A DNA stretch of 64,000 nt from Rhodoferax sp. (GCF_030646845.1 NZ_JAUSLE010000063.1:1-64000); one strand, 5' to 3'. Positions 52,729 through 62,055 are shown, counted from the first letter of the stretch. Numbers and translations: made by a program. The notes: generated by a model not told the origin, from the sequence alone.

Positions 52729-54189
52729 TTACGCGGTGCCGCCCACCGTCAGGCCGTCGATACGCAGGGTCGGTTGCCCCACGCCGACCGGCACACTCTG
52801 GCCTTCCTTGCCACAGGTGCCCACGCCGCTGTCGAGCTTCATGTCGTTGCCGATCATGCTGACACGCTTGAGGCACTCCGGCCCGCTGCCCACAATCGTG
52901 GCGCCCTTCACGGGATACAGGATCTTGCCGTTTTCGACCCAATACGCTTCGCTGGCAGAAAACACGAACTTGCCCGACGTGATGTCGACCTGCCCGCCAC
53001 CGAAGTTGGTGGCGTACAGGCCCTTTTTGATGCTGGCCACAATTTCCTCGGGCGATTTGTCACCCCCCAGCATGTAGGTATTGGTCATGCGCGGCATGGG
53101 AATATGGGCGTAGCTCTCACGCCGGCCGTTGCCCGTAGGTTTGACGCCCATCAGGCGCGCATTCATGGCGTCCTGGATGTAGCCTTTCAGGATCCCATCC
53201 TCGATCAACACATTGCGCTGGCTGGTGTTGCCTTCGTCGTCCACATTGAGCGAGCCACGGCGGTCGGCAATGGTGCCATCATCCAGCACGGTGACGCCTT
53301 TGGCCGCCACGCGTTGCCCGATACGGCCGCTGAAGGCACTGGAACCCTTGCGGTTGAAGTCGCCCTCCAGGCCGTGGCCAATGGCTTCATGCAACAGAAT
53401 ACCGGGCCAGCCCGGGCCGAGCACCACCGTCATCTCTCCGGCTGGCGCGGGACGCGCCTCCAGATTGGTGAGCGCCGCCTTGACGGCTTCATCCACGTAT
53501 TGCGCAATGACGGCATCGTCAAAATAGGCCAGCCCGAAGCGCCCGCCGCCACCGGCCGAGCCCATTTCGCGCCGACCCTTTTGTTCGGCGATAACCGTCA
53601 CACTCAAGCGCACCAGCGGGCGCACATCGGCCGCCAGCGTGCCATCGGCGCGCGCCACCATCACCACATCGTATTCACTGGCCAGTCCGGCCATGACCTG
53701 GGCCACGCGCGGGTCTTTGGCCCGCGCCAGTTGCTCCACCTTCTCCAGCAACTTCACCTTGGCCGTGCTGTCGAGGGTGGCGATCGGGTCCAGTCCCTGA
53801 TACAGGGAGCGCGCCGACGCTATCTTCTGGCTCGCCGTCTTCACCCGAGCCGACTTGGCCGCCACTGAAATGGTTCGCACCGTTCGGGCTGCATCCAGCA
53901 GCGACGCTTCGGAAATATCGTCCGAGTAGGCAAACGCTGTCTTCTCACCACTCACCGCGCGCACCCCGACACCCTGGTCGATGCTGAAAGACCCGGTTTT
54001 GACGATGCCTTCTTCCAGGCTCCAGCCCTCGCTGCGCGTGTACTGAAAATACAGGTCCGCCTCATCGACCCGATGCGCCTTGATCTCCGCCAGGGCGCGG
54101 GTCAGGTGGGATTCATCCAGCCCGAACGGCGTGAGCAGGAGGGACCTGGCAACGGCCAGGCGTTCAATGGTGGGTTCGCGAGAGATCAT
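52729..54189 (-). CDS. tldD: TldD metalloprotease subunit
   Basis: A 486-residue protein, the catalytic half of the TldD/TldE protease that processes modified peptides such as microcin B17 and acts with CcdA in E. coli. The zinc site is L-L-H-E-A-I-G-H-G-L-E-G-D near residue 265, and the C-terminal part has M-T-N-T-Y-M-L-G-G-D-K-S-P-E-E-I. Its length matches the family. tldE (pmbA) is not in this window. It is transcribed toward aroG with about 37 bases to the leader peptide start. Confidence 0.95.
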   Translation of the reverse strand: MISREPTIERLAVARSLLLTPFGLDESHLTRALAEIKAHRVDEADLYFQYTRSEGWSLEEGIVKTGSFSIDQGVGVRAVSGEKTAFAYSDDISEASLLDAARTVRTISVAAKSARVKTASQKIASARSLYQGLDPIATLDSTAKVKLLEKVEQLARAKDPRVAQVMAGLASEYDVVMVARADGTLAADVRPLVRLSVTVIAEQKGRREMGSAGGGGRFGLAYFDDAVIAQYVDEAVKAALTNLEARPAPAGEMTVVLGPGWPGILLHEAIGHGLEGDFNRKGSSAFSGRIGQRVAAKGVTVLDDGTIADRRGSLNVDDEGNTSQRNVLIEDGILKGYIQDAMNARLMGVKPTGNGRRESYAHIPMPRMTNTYMLGGDKSPEEIVASIKKGLYATNFGGGQVDITSGKFVFSASEAYWVENGKILYPVKGATIVGSGPECLKRVSMIGNDMKLDSGVGTCGKEGQSVPVGVGQPTLRIDGLTVGGTA

Positions 54190-54198
54190 GGTGCGATT

Positions 54199-55137
54199 TT
54201 AGGCTTTATCACCATCCAGCCACTGCAGCAGGGCTGCATCGTCGAGTTCCGCCAGGCCCCCGGCGCTCGCACGACCGAACACGTCACGTGCAGCGGCACC
54301 CAATGGCCCGGCGAATCCCACGGCTTGGGCAGCCTCTACCGCCAGACGCGTGTCTTTCGTCAGCAGTGTCATGTGGGCACGCGGCGCGCAGTCCCCGGCA
54401 ATGGCCCGGCGCATGCGATCGGAGCCGATCCAGCTTTGCCCGCTCGACTGTTCGATCACGTCAAGCGTGCGGCCCAGGTCCAGCCCCATGCGCTTGGCCA
54501 TCACCATGATCTCGGCAGCACCCACCAAGTTGATGCCGGCCAGCAAATTGTTCACCAGCTTGGTTCGTGCCCCGTCACCGACGCGCTCACTGATACGAAA
54601 TACATTGCCTGAGAGCGCAGCGACAAGTGCACCATAACGCTCAAACACGGCAGCGGGACAGGCCACCATGAGACTCATGGAACCGTCGCGTGCCCGCGCC
54701 GGTCCGCCGGACATGGGCGCATCAATGGTGTGGATGCCCCGTTCGCCCAGGCGCCGGGCGAATTCCCCGGTGTGCTCGGGCGCGATGGTCGGGCACAGCA
54801 TCACCATCTGCCCCGGCTGCATGGCGTCCATCACGCCATGCTCGCCAAACAGAACCTCATGCGTTTGCTGCGCGTCCACCACGCAGACAATAATTGCTAT
54901 CGAATTAATAGCAACTTGTGCAGGTGTGACGTGGGCTACAGCCCCAAACGCCTCAAAACTCCGAGCCTTGGCCGCGCCCAGGTCACAGACGCCCACCGGC
55001 CAGCCCTGCGCCAGCAGATGGGTGGCCATGGCGCCGCCCATGTTGCCGACACCGATGATGGCGACCGGAAATTTGGCCCCCAAGGGGCCTGGTTCTCCTG
55101 GCGATGGCCCGTCGGACAACTCAGGCGCTGAGCCCAT
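54199..55137 (-). CDS. NAD(P)-dependent beta-hydroxyacid dehydrogenase-like protein
   Basis: A 312-residue protein of the 3-hydroxyisobutyrate/6-phosphogluconate dehydrogenase type. The nucleotide-binding start is V-A-I-I-G-V-G-N-M-G-G-A-M-A; the substrate-binding D-A-P-M-S-G-G-P-A-R-A-R-D-G-S and the catalytic lysine in T-K-L-V-N-N-L-L follow. The first 24 residues (Gly/Pro-rich) are an extension over the usual start. Residues about 65-83 (T-P-A-Q-V-A-I-N-S-I-A-I) are encoded by a repeat copy. The start ATG shares a base with the rodA stop (TGATG). The physiological substrate is unknown. Confidence 0.86.
   Translation of the reverse strand: MGSAPELSDGPSPGEPGPLGAKFPVAIIGVGNMGGAMATHLLAQGWPVGVCDLGAAKARSFEAFGAVAHVTPAQVAINSIAIIVCVVDAQQTHEVLFGEHGVMDAMQPGQMVMLCPTIAPEHTGEFARRLGERGIHTIDAPMSGGPARARDGSMSLMVACPAAVFERYGALVAALSGNVFRISERVGDGARTKLVNNLLAGINLVGAAEIMVMAKRMGLDLGRTLDVIEQSSGQSWIGSDRMRRAIAGDCAPRAHMTLLTKDTRLAVEAAQAVGFAGPLGAAARDVFGRASAGGLAELDDAALLQWLDGDKA
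54895..54950 (+). repeat. Dispersed repeat copy inside the oxidoreductase gene
   Basis: TTGCTATcgaattaATAGC, then CTTGTGCAG, ACGTGGGCTACAGCCCC and AAACGCC, which matches the copy at 31909 nearly feature for feature. The host gene is read on the other strand and stays in frame. Confidence 0.75.
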
Positions 55138-56291
55138 CACGACTGCACCAGGCGTTTCGACTTGGCAATCGACATCAGGATTCCCAGAGCCATGCCCAGC
55201 GTGACCATGGCCGTGCCGCCGTAGCTGATGAAGGGCAGCGGCACGCCCACGACCGGCAAGATGCCACTGACCATGCCCATGTTGACAAATGCGTAGGCGA
55301 AAAAGATCAGGGTGACGCTGCCCGCCAGAAGCCGTGAAAACAGGGTCGGCGCTTCCAGGGCAATGGCCATGCCGCGCAGCACCAGAAACACAAAGCCCGC
55401 GATCAACAACAGATTGCCAACCAGGCCGAACTCTTCGGAAAACGACGCAAAGATGAAGTCGGTAGTGCGCTCGGGAATGAACTCCAGGTGCGTCTGGGTT
55501 CCCTGCATGAAGCCCTTGCCCAGCAGCCCGCCGGAGCCAATGGCAATCATGCCCTGGATGATGTGAAAGCCCTTGCCCAGCGGGTCGCGGGACGGGTCGA
55601 GCAGGGTGCAGATGCGCTGCTGCTGGTAGTCGTGCAACACCGGCCAGCGCACGCCATCGGCACACAGCTGCGGCTCAAAACCCACCACCAGCGCCATTCC
55701 CACCACGCCGATCAGCACCGGCGGCACGATCCACTTCCACGCCAGACCTGCGAAGAAAATGACGGACGCCCCGGCCAACAGCACCAGTATGGCGGTCCCC
55801 AGGTCGGGCTGCTTGACGATCAAGGCAACCGGCACCGCCAGCAACAAGCCCGCCACAGCGAAGTCCAGCGGGCGCAAATGACCTTCACGCTTTTGAAACC
55901 ACCAGGCCAGCATCAGCGGCACGGCAATTTTGAGGATTTCGCTGGGCTGGATGATGACACCCACATTGAGCCAGCGCCGCGCCCCTTTCTTGGTAATGCC
56001 AAAGATGGCGACCGCAATCAGCAGGGTGACGCCCAGCACGTAGAGCGGCACCGCCAGCGCCATCAGGCGCTGCGGTGAGATCTGTGCCACCACGAACATG
56101 ATCGCACCCGCAATCAGCATGTTGCGGCCATGGTCCTCAAACCGGGTGCCATGGTCAAAGCCTACCGAATACATGGTCAGCAGGCCGGCGCACGCCAGCA
56201 TGAACACGGCAAACGCCAGCGGGCCGTCAAAGCCGCGAAACCAGGGCGCAATGCGCTGCCACAGGTGGATTTTTCCAAATTGATACGCCAT
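55137..56291 (-). CDS. rodA: Rod-shape glycosyltransferase RodA
   Basis: A 384-residue SEDS-family membrane protein with about ten membrane segments that polymerises lipid II during elongation. Family blocks include Y-S-V-G-F-D-H-G, G-A-R-R-W-L-N-V-G, Q-P-S-E-I-L-K-I-A-V-P-L, K-Q-P-D-L-G-T-A-I and the late P-E-R-T-T-D-F-I-F-A-S-F-S-E-E-F-G and P-F-I-S-Y-G-G-T-A-M. The usual partner gene mrdA (PBP2) is not directly upstream, where the sensor kinase gene ends instead. Confidence 0.96.
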   Translation of the reverse strand: MAYQFGKIHLWQRIAPWFRGFDGPLAFAVFMLACAGLLTMYSVGFDHGTRFEDHGRNMLIAGAIMFVVAQISPQRLMALAVPLYVLGVTLLIAVAIFGITKKGARRWLNVGVIIQPSEILKIAVPLMLAWWFQKREGHLRPLDFAVAGLLLAVPVALIVKQPDLGTAILVLLAGASVIFFAGLAWKWIVPPVLIGVVGMALVVGFEPQLCADGVRWPVLHDYQQQRICTLLDPSRDPLGKGFHIIQGMIAIGSGGLLGKGFMQGTQTHLEFIPERTTDFIFASFSEEFGLVGNLLLIAGFVFLVLRGMAIALEAPTLFSRLLAGSVTLIFFAYAFVNMGMVSGILPVVGVPLPFISYGGTAMVTLGMALGILMSIAKSKRLVQS

Positions 56292-56313
56292 GCCCGGATT
56301 ATCCCGCGACTGG

Positions 56314-58200
56314 TCAATCCAGGCTGATTTCCACCACGGTACTGCCAGAGGCGCTCACAATCACCAGGCCCGCCTCAATGGCCGCGGCCCTCTCCCGCAG
56401 CGAACTCAAGCCCCGGCGCTTCACGCGGTCGGGCTCAAAGCCGCAGCCGTTGTCGATCACCAGCAGCTTGACGCCGCCACCGGGCATGGTGCGCAGTTCG
56501 ATACGCAGGACGCTCGCGTGCGCATGCTGCAGCACATTGGACAGCGCCTCAAAAACCATGAACTGCAGGTGCCGCATCGCCTTGTGATCAAGCCGGGGCA
56601 GCAGCGGGAGCAGGTCCACATCCCACTGCAGCTCGATGTCGGAGGCTTTGAAGCGCGGCTCCAGCCGATAGCGCAGGTTGGCCAGCAAGGCGGTGATGTC
56701 GCCTGGCGGCAGATTCATGGCATCGATCGAGAGCTTGAGCTGATCCAGTGAATCGCGCAGGGTATGCAGCACCTCGCCCTGGCTTGCCCGTCCCGATTCC
56801 AGCTGACGGATCGCCGTGCTGATGTGCGACCCCACACCGTCGTGCATGTCACGCAGGATGCGCGTGCGCTCGGCCGTACGCTCCTGCTCGCGGGCCAGCT
56901 GCTCTACGCGCTGGTAGGTCTGCGCCAGCTCCTGCTCCTTCTGCGCCACGCGTGCCGCCATGTTGACCATGAGGTCGCGCGCCTGGCCACTGGCCGCGCG
57001 AAAGCGCGTGATCACGATGTAGGCCAGCGTCAATCCGAACAGCACCGAGCTGTAGCGCAGCAAGGTGTTACCGCCGTACACCGGGCTGAGCCGGAAGACG
57101 TACAGATCGCGCAAGCCCACCAGCGTATTCAACAGCAGCGCACCCGCGACCAGCCGGTGGGCGATCGACGCCTCACGCGCTGCCTTCCAGATGAAAAATG
57201 AGACAAAGGTCAGGGATGTGAGCCCCAGTGCCGCATACAAGAGCGTCATCGTTACGGGGTGGCCAAAAGCCAGCGAGCCGAGAGCAGCCGCGACACTCGC
57301 CGCCAGCAGCAGCGCCAGCCAGCGGCGCAGCCAGCTGACCATGGGGAGCCGGCCCCAGCCCGCGATCTCCACGCAAAACAGGATCATGCTGCCGATCCAC
57401 ACCGTCACGGAGAGAAGCGTCACCATGCCCCACCACGGCCAGGGAACGGGTGGATTCTCAATGATGACGTCGCTGACGCTAACCGTCCAGCACAGCTCGG
57501 CCAGGGCGGCAAACAGGTACAAGGGGTCGCGCCGGGGCCGTCCCGGCCCCGTGACATCAACCTGGGTCGCCCACAATGCCAGCGCCACCACGCCAATCAA
57601 CAGGCTCAGAATGACCACCACGAGCGAGCCGGTGCTGCGCCAGCGGTAATCGCCCAGGTAGATGGGACGCACTTCGTCGTCCGGCCCCAGGGTCAACGCT
57701 GCCAGACCGCCACGGCGACCCACGTCGGCGCGGATATGCACGCGAATCAGATTGTTGGTGCGCAGCAGGCCCGGTGAGATCACGATATGGCGAGGCCCTT
57801 TGGCGAAGTCCGCTCCATTGCCGTTCTGCAGGTCACCGTTGCGCTGAAGTAGCGTCCCGTTGAGCCAGATTTCATAGGCGTTTCCCAGCCGGGGCACATA
57901 CAGGCCGAAGGGTAGCGTCGGAACCTCCGGGAGTTCAAACGACATCTCAAAAGTGGCTTGTCCCGGCAGACCCTTATGATGGCGGTCCCAATGGTAGGGC
58001 AGGCTGACGGCCTGGCGCGTCGCCTGCCCCTGAACCGTGACGGTCGCCTGCGCCTCGCGCAGTTCAAGCGTCGCGGCCTGTGCCTGCAGGCTCAGACATG
58101 CCAGCAGCAGGCCAAACCCGGACAACACCCCACGCCACAGACCGCACCACAATCTCATCATTGAGCGCATCTTAGCCTTGCGCCGCGCCGCCAGATTCAA
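56314..58200 (-). CDS. NarL-type membrane sensor histidine kinase
   Basis: A 628-residue kinase. A signal-like helix (residues about 22-42) precedes a periplasmic beta-rich domain of about 150 residues (G-L-P-G-Q-A-T-F-E-M-S-F-E-L-P, W-L-N-G-T-L-L-Q-R-N-G), a jelly-roll pattern as in 7TMR-DISM sensors. About seven membrane segments follow (190-400), then a coiled coil, the HisKA_3 site R-D-M-H-D-G-V-G-S-H-I-S near residue 445 and the ATPase domain (V-F-E-A-L-S-N-V-L-Q-H-A, D-N-G-C-G-F). It overlaps the response regulator by 4 bases. The signal is unknown. Confidence 0.88.
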   Translation of the reverse strand: MNLAARRKAKMRSMMRLWCGLWRGVLSGFGLLLACLSLQAQAATLELREAQATVTVQGQATRQAVSLPYHWDRHHKGLPGQATFEMSFELPEVPTLPFGLYVPRLGNAYEIWLNGTLLQRNGDLQNGNGADFAKGPRHIVISPGLLRTNNLIRVHIRADVGRRGGLAALTLGPDDEVRPIYLGDYRWRSTGSLVVVILSLLIGVVALALWATQVDVTGPGRPRRDPLYLFAALAELCWTVSVSDVIIENPPVPWPWWGMVTLLSVTVWIGSMILFCVEIAGWGRLPMVSWLRRWLALLLAASVAAALGSLAFGHPVTMTLLYAALGLTSLTFVSFFIWKAAREASIAHRLVAGALLLNTLVGLRDLYVFRLSPVYGGNTLLRYSSVLFGLTLAYIVITRFRAASGQARDLMVNMAARVAQKEQELAQTYQRVEQLAREQERTAERTRILRDMHDGVGSHISTAIRQLESGRASQGEVLHTLRDSLDQLKLSIDAMNLPPGDITALLANLRYRLEPRFKASDIELQWDVDLLPLLPRLDHKAMRHLQFMVFEALSNVLQHAHASVLRIELRTMPGGGVKLLVIDNGCGFEPDRVKRRGLSSLRERAAAIEAGLVIVSASGSTVVEISLD

Positions 58201-58946
58201 TCATGCCGCGATAGCAAGCCCATGCGGGTGGCCTCGAACACCGCCTCGCTTTTGGAGTGAACAGACAGTTTTCCATAAAGGTTTTTGATGTGGGTTTGCA
58301 CCGTGTGCACACTCAGGCCCTGCAAACGCGCAATTTCCGCGTAGGAAAAGCCGCGGGCAATCAGCGCCAGCACTTCCTGCTCGCGTGGCGACAGCAAGCC
58401 GCGCAGTGGTCCACCATCAGGCCCGCCAACTGCTTCGTTTTTTATAGCTACCGACGCTTGTGCCACGGGGGCCTGACCCCTGCTGTTCTGTCGGCGATCA
58501 GACCGGTATTTGGACAATACCCGTCGCGCGATCATGGGCGAAATGGGCGAGGCTCCCGCCAGCATGTCGAGAATCGTCTGGGCAATGTCGTCAGGCGTCG
58601 AGTCCTTGTGGATGTAGCCCAGCGCGCCCGCCTCAATACTGGCCAGCACATTGTCTTCATCACCAAACATGGAGATCACCAGCGGCTCGCAGTGCGGATG
58701 AAGCCGGATGGCATACCGGATCACCTCCAGCCCGCTGCCGTCAGGCAAGCCCAGATCGGTCAGCAGCACGTCAAGGGTATTCGCATCGTCATCCAGCCAG
58801 GCTTTCGCATCCGCCACTGTCCCGACAGCCGCGGCCACCTGCAACTCGGCGCAACGCGACACGCTGCCGGCGAAAAATTCCCGCATCTGCGGATCGTCCT
58901 CAACAATCAATACACGCCACACTCGCTTCGCCCTGCTGTTTTTCAA
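58197..58946 (-). CDS. NarL/LuxR-type response regulator with repeat-encoded linker
   Basis: A 249-residue regulator: a receiver with I-V-E-D-D-P-Q-M-R and L-L-T-D-L-G-L-P-D-G-S-G and K-D-S-T-P-D-D, and a LuxR helix-turn-helix L-S-P-R-E-Q-E-V-L-A-L-I-A-R-G-F-S-Y-A-E-I-A. The linker between them (residues about 150-172, Q-N-S-R-G-Q-A-P-V-A-Q-A-S-V-A-I-K-N-E) is longer than usual and encoded by a repeat copy. It pairs with the kinase gene that follows and diverges from a large lipoprotein gene, a possible target. Confidence 0.9.
   Translation of the reverse strand: MKNSRAKRVWRVLIVEDDPQMREFFAGSVSRCAELQVAAAVGTVADAKAWLDDDANTLDVLLTDLGLPDGSGLEVIRYAIRLHPHCEPLVISMFGDEDNVLASIEAGALGYIHKDSTPDDIAQTILDMLAGASPISPMIARRVLSKYRSDRRQNSRGQAPVAQASVAIKNEAVGGPDGGPLRGLLSPREQEVLALIARGFSYAEIARLQGLSVHTVQTHIKNLYGKLSVHSKSEAVFEATRMGLLSRHD
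58435..58493 (+). repeat. Dispersed repeat copy in the response-regulator linker
   Basis: CGTTTTTTATAGCTACCGACGCTTGTG, CCACGGGGGCCTGACCCC and TGTTCTG follow the same plan as the copy at 21422 (ATAGCT, CGC, CACGGGGGC). The host gene is read on the other strand and remains open; the insert adds about 20 linker residues. Confidence 0.72.
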
Positions 58947-59112
58947 TCAGACGCGAGCATAGCCGCCGGCGCCCGCGCTGGCTATGCCGGCTCATCCCAT
59001 AGACATGGGATGGCGCGACTCAAACGGCTCCAATAACATTCGTGACGCAGGTCAAGGAGCGCAAAACCATGCATCCAAGCTACCTGCGTCTCACACAACT
59101 CAGGAAGCTCTC

Positions 59113-61257
59113 ATGAAAATTACACTGAAACGACTAGCGCTTGGCATCGCCAGCGCGGGGCTGTTGACGATTTACGGCTGTGGGGGCGGTGGAAGCACAA
59201 CCGGTAGCGCCATCACGACACCCACCGTAACGCCGACACTGGCGACCACTCTTTCAGGTACCGCAGCCATCGGTGCACCAATCGCCGGCAGCGTCTTTGC
59301 CATCGATATCAACGGCAAGGTCTCTCCGGCGGCGACAACCAGCGCACTCGGCGCCTTCATTGTTGACGTTGCCGGGATGACGGCCCCTTTCATTCTGAGT
59401 ATCACCGGCACGGCCGGCGGCAAGCAGGTCACCCTCAACTCGATTGCCACAGCTGCCGGACAAACGGTGAATATCACCCCATTGACCGACCTCATCGTTT
59501 CAACAGCCTCAGGGCAACCAGGTGGCAGCTCGCTGACGAGTTTGTGTGCACCGGTGGCCACTGTGGTACCGCCCGCTTGCCTGTCAGCGCTGACCGCCGC
59601 CGCCACGCCAGCCACGCTGGCCAGCGCCACTCAGGCGGTCATAGCCATGATTGCGCCCCTCAACCCGGCCGGCACCAATCCCCTGACCGACAGCTTCACA
59701 GCCAACGGTACGGGCATGGATGCGGTGCTGGATCAGATCCTGGTCGCGCCCGCCGACGCCCAGGGCGCCATGGCCACCATCACCCTGATTGCCACCAACA
59801 CGTCCCTTGGAACGGTGACTCTGCCGGGCACCCCTGGCCAAACGGCCACCACGACGGCGACCGCACCGTCAACCACAGAACTCGCCAAGGCCACTGCCGC
59901 GGCGACTGTGCTGCCAGAAATTCGCGCCTGCCTGGCGTCCTTGAATGCGCTGTATCCGAAGACCGGGTTTGTTGCACCTACGTCAACACAAGTTGCCCAA
60001 TTTGTAGATGCCTCGTTCCTTCTGGGAATTTCGGAAGACAAAACTGCCATCGTAGGCGCCTTGTCCGGCACGGGTGACATGGCCATCCCCGGCCTGACCA
60101 TTGAAGCCGTTGGTCTGTCGCCTCACGACATGAGCCCTCTAAGCCCTGCCGAAATCACTACATTTACCCAATCGACTTCGACCACGCGCGTTGCTGACTT
60201 GTTTAGCAGCCGGGTCACATCAGGAAACACGGCGGTGGCATTTACCAATAGTGTTCCGACCAGCGCATGGGTGCAATTGCGCGTTGCCGGCGATGCCGGC
60301 GTGAACAACTGGAAAATGGTCAAGACGACAGACACCACAGGCTGCGCTGGCGGCTGGAAGCTGGCTGGCAGCGGGCACCTGGACATGCACATGAACGCCC
60401 GCATTCATCGAAACATCGACAGCACTGGCGCTGCAACATTTTTTCGCGAATGGGCCTTTCATATTCAGAAGGCAAATGTGATTGCTGAAAATGCAGCCAT
60501 CACCAAGATCGATGTAAGAGGCCCCGGCCTGACCACTTTTGGTGATTTCTCCAATGGCATCACCACGGGTCAAAAACTGCAATTAATTATGCCGACGACA
60601 GGGCACACTGCAATGCGTTTTGACGACAGCACAGGAACCGGCGCCGGAAGTAGCTTTTACGGTGACGCTGAAGCGCTGCAGAGCTGCCAGGACTTGGCGG
60701 GCAGTTCTGCGGGCGTCACCACACCGTGTATCGACGAGACCAAGGTTGCCCCAGGCAAGTTGTACGTCTGGACTTTGAAGGTCCCAGGCACCGGGACAGG
60801 CACCGGGCCAGTTATCGCCTTCCCGTTCCAAATCAATGCGGTTCCACTGTCCAAGGCTTTCGCCGCAGCAAACCAGAGCAGTCTTTTCGCCACCGTGACC
60901 AGCGTCACTCCGCCGGGGTCTGCGGCACTATTAGCCCTGACAAACACGCTGCTTGACGGCCAGGTGACGTTTAACTACACGCAGTCTGCGATCTATGGCT
61001 CGAAAATGGACAATTGCGGCTTGTATTTGTGGAATTCCGCAACCAATACCCAAGTGCTGAGTGCCGAGCAAAATGCGGTGGGGCACGAGACTTCCTGCAC
61101 CTTCACCACGTCTGGGCTCAACTCCCTGGCATCCGCCGCAAAAGACTCTAACGGTCAATCCTTGTTTAAGTTCACGACTGCAACGAGCGGCTACATTGGC
61201 GTCACCACCAGTGTGTTGGGCAACCAGGCCTCATCCGGCCAGCCATATCCCAATTAA
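59113..61257 (+). CDS. Large Ala/Thr-rich lipoprotein of unknown function
   Basis: A 714-residue protein with a lipoprotein signal (K-I-T-L-K-R-L-A-L-G-I-A-S-A-G-L-L-T-I-Y-G-C) and a Gly/Ser/Thr linker after the cysteine. Residues 45-130 look like a carboxypeptidase-regulatory-type beta sandwich (T-A-A-I-G-A-P-I-A-G-S-V-F-A-I-D, T-P-L-T-D-L-I-V-S). The middle is helical and Ala-rich, and the C-terminal half is beta-rich with W-K-L-A-G-S-G-H-L-D-M-H-M-N-A-R. The ribosome-binding site AGGAAG supports the ATG at 59113; the frame extends upstream to 58984. I do not recognise the family. It is divergent from the two-component pair, 166 bases away. Confidence 0.82.
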   Translation: MKITLKRLALGIASAGLLTIYGCGGGGSTTGSAITTPTVTPTLATTLSGTAAIGAPIAGSVFAIDINGKVSPAATTSALGAFIVDVAGMTAPFILSITGTAGGKQVTLNSIATAAGQTVNITPLTDLIVSTASGQPGGSSLTSLCAPVATVVPPACLSALTAAATPATLASATQAVIAMIAPLNPAGTNPLTDSFTANGTGMDAVLDQILVAPADAQGAMATITLIATNTSLGTVTLPGTPGQTATTTATAPSTTELAKATAAATVLPEIRACLASLNALYPKTGFVAPTSTQVAQFVDASFLLGISEDKTAIVGALSGTGDMAIPGLTIEAVGLSPHDMSPLSPAEITTFTQSTSTTRVADLFSSRVTSGNTAVAFTNSVPTSAWVQLRVAGDAGVNNWKMVKTTDTTGCAGGWKLAGSGHLDMHMNARIHRNIDSTGAATFFREWAFHIQKANVIAENAAITKIDVRGPGLTTFGDFSNGITTGQKLQLIMPTTGHTAMRFDDSTGTGAGSSFYGDAEALQSCQDLAGSSAGVTTPCIDETKVAPGKLYVWTLKVPGTGTGTGPVIAFPFQINAVPLSKAFAAANQSSLFATVTSVTPPGSAALLALTNTLLDGQVTFNYTQSAIYGSKMDNCGLYLWNSATNTQVLSAEQNAVGHETSCTFTTSGLNSLASAAKDSNGQSLFKFTTATSGYIGVTTSVLGNQASSGQPYPN

Positions 61258-61340
61258 TCCGAGCGATACGCAGCCAATCCGGCATTATGAAATGCCCGGT
61301 TGGCGAATTCAACTACCCACCTGGCGTGGGCAATGCGCCA

Positions 61341-61377
61341 AAGCCCGCCGCGTCCCAGACGCAGGCGGGTTTTTTTC
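61341..61377 (+). terminator. Intrinsic terminator after the lipoprotein gene
   Basis: CCCGCC (61344-61349) pairs with GGCGGG (61364-61369) over a 14-base loop, which itself can form a short stem (GCGTC/GACGC), followed by seven T. It ends 19 bases before the esterase gene. Confidence 0.85.
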
Positions 61378-61395
61378 GCCTCTATCATCCTGTCC

Positions 61396-62001
61396 ATGCC
61401 CACCACTCATGCCCAGCAACCCATCACCCACCTGCTCTACCTGCACGGCTTTCGCTCCTCACCGCAGTCCACCAAGGCGCGCAGCATGGCCCGGTATATG
61501 GCCGCCCACCAGCCGGCGATTCGCTGGTGGTGTCCGCAACTGCCGCCCTCGCCGCGCGAAGCGATGGCGCTGGTGATGGACGGCATCGCCGACTGGCCAC
61601 GTGAAACCATGGCCGTGGTCGGTTCCTCGCTGGGCGGCTTCTATGCGACCTGCGTGGCCGAGCAGACCGGTTGCCGGGCGGTGCTGCTCAACCCGGCTGC
61701 CAACCCGGCGCGCGATCTGGAGAAGCACATCGGCGAGCAAACCAGCTGGCACGACCCGCAGGAGCGCTTCTTCGTCCAGCCCGGGTACGTTCAGGAACTG
61801 CGCGACCTGCAGTGCACGGACCTGGCCCAACCGGACCACTATCTGGCGGTGATCGCCAAGGGTGACGAAGTGCTGGACTGGCGCGAGATGCTGGCCCGGT
61901 ACGCGGGGGCACACGTGCGCCTGCTCCAGGGCAGCGACCACGCCCTCACGGACTTCGAGGACCATTTGCCGGAGATTCTGGCGTTTTTAGGCCTGGATTG
62001 A
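61396..62001 (+). CDS. yqiA: YqiA/YcfP-like alpha/beta-hydrolase esterase
   Basis: A 201-residue protein starting L-L-Y-L-H-G-F-R-S-S-P-Q-S-T-K-A, with the nucleophile elbow V-V-G-S-S-L-G-G-F-Y-A-T and late residues G-D-E-V-L-D and G-S-D-H-A-L, which supply Asp and His. This is the YqiA family (small esterase). The start is the ATG at 61396; the frame extends upstream through the terminator, which is not coding. Its substrate is unknown. The RNB gene follows 54 bases later. Confidence 0.9.
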   Translation: MPTTHAQQPITHLLYLHGFRSSPQSTKARSMARYMAAHQPAIRWWCPQLPPSPREAMALVMDGIADWPRETMAVVGSSLGGFYATCVAEQTGCRAVLLNPAANPARDLEKHIGEQTSWHDPQERFFVQPGYVQELRDLQCTDLAQPDHYLAVIAKGDEVLDWREMLARYAGAHVRLLQGSDHALTDFEDHLPEILAFLGLD

Positions 62002-62055
62002 GCCCCCATTCGGGCCCCGGACGCCCCCTCCTTTTTGCTGGGACAATCTCTCCCT

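Noticed and set aside
52711..53868. Plus-strand frame of 385 codons
   Set aside because: It is antisense to tldD, which has the zinc motif and family length.
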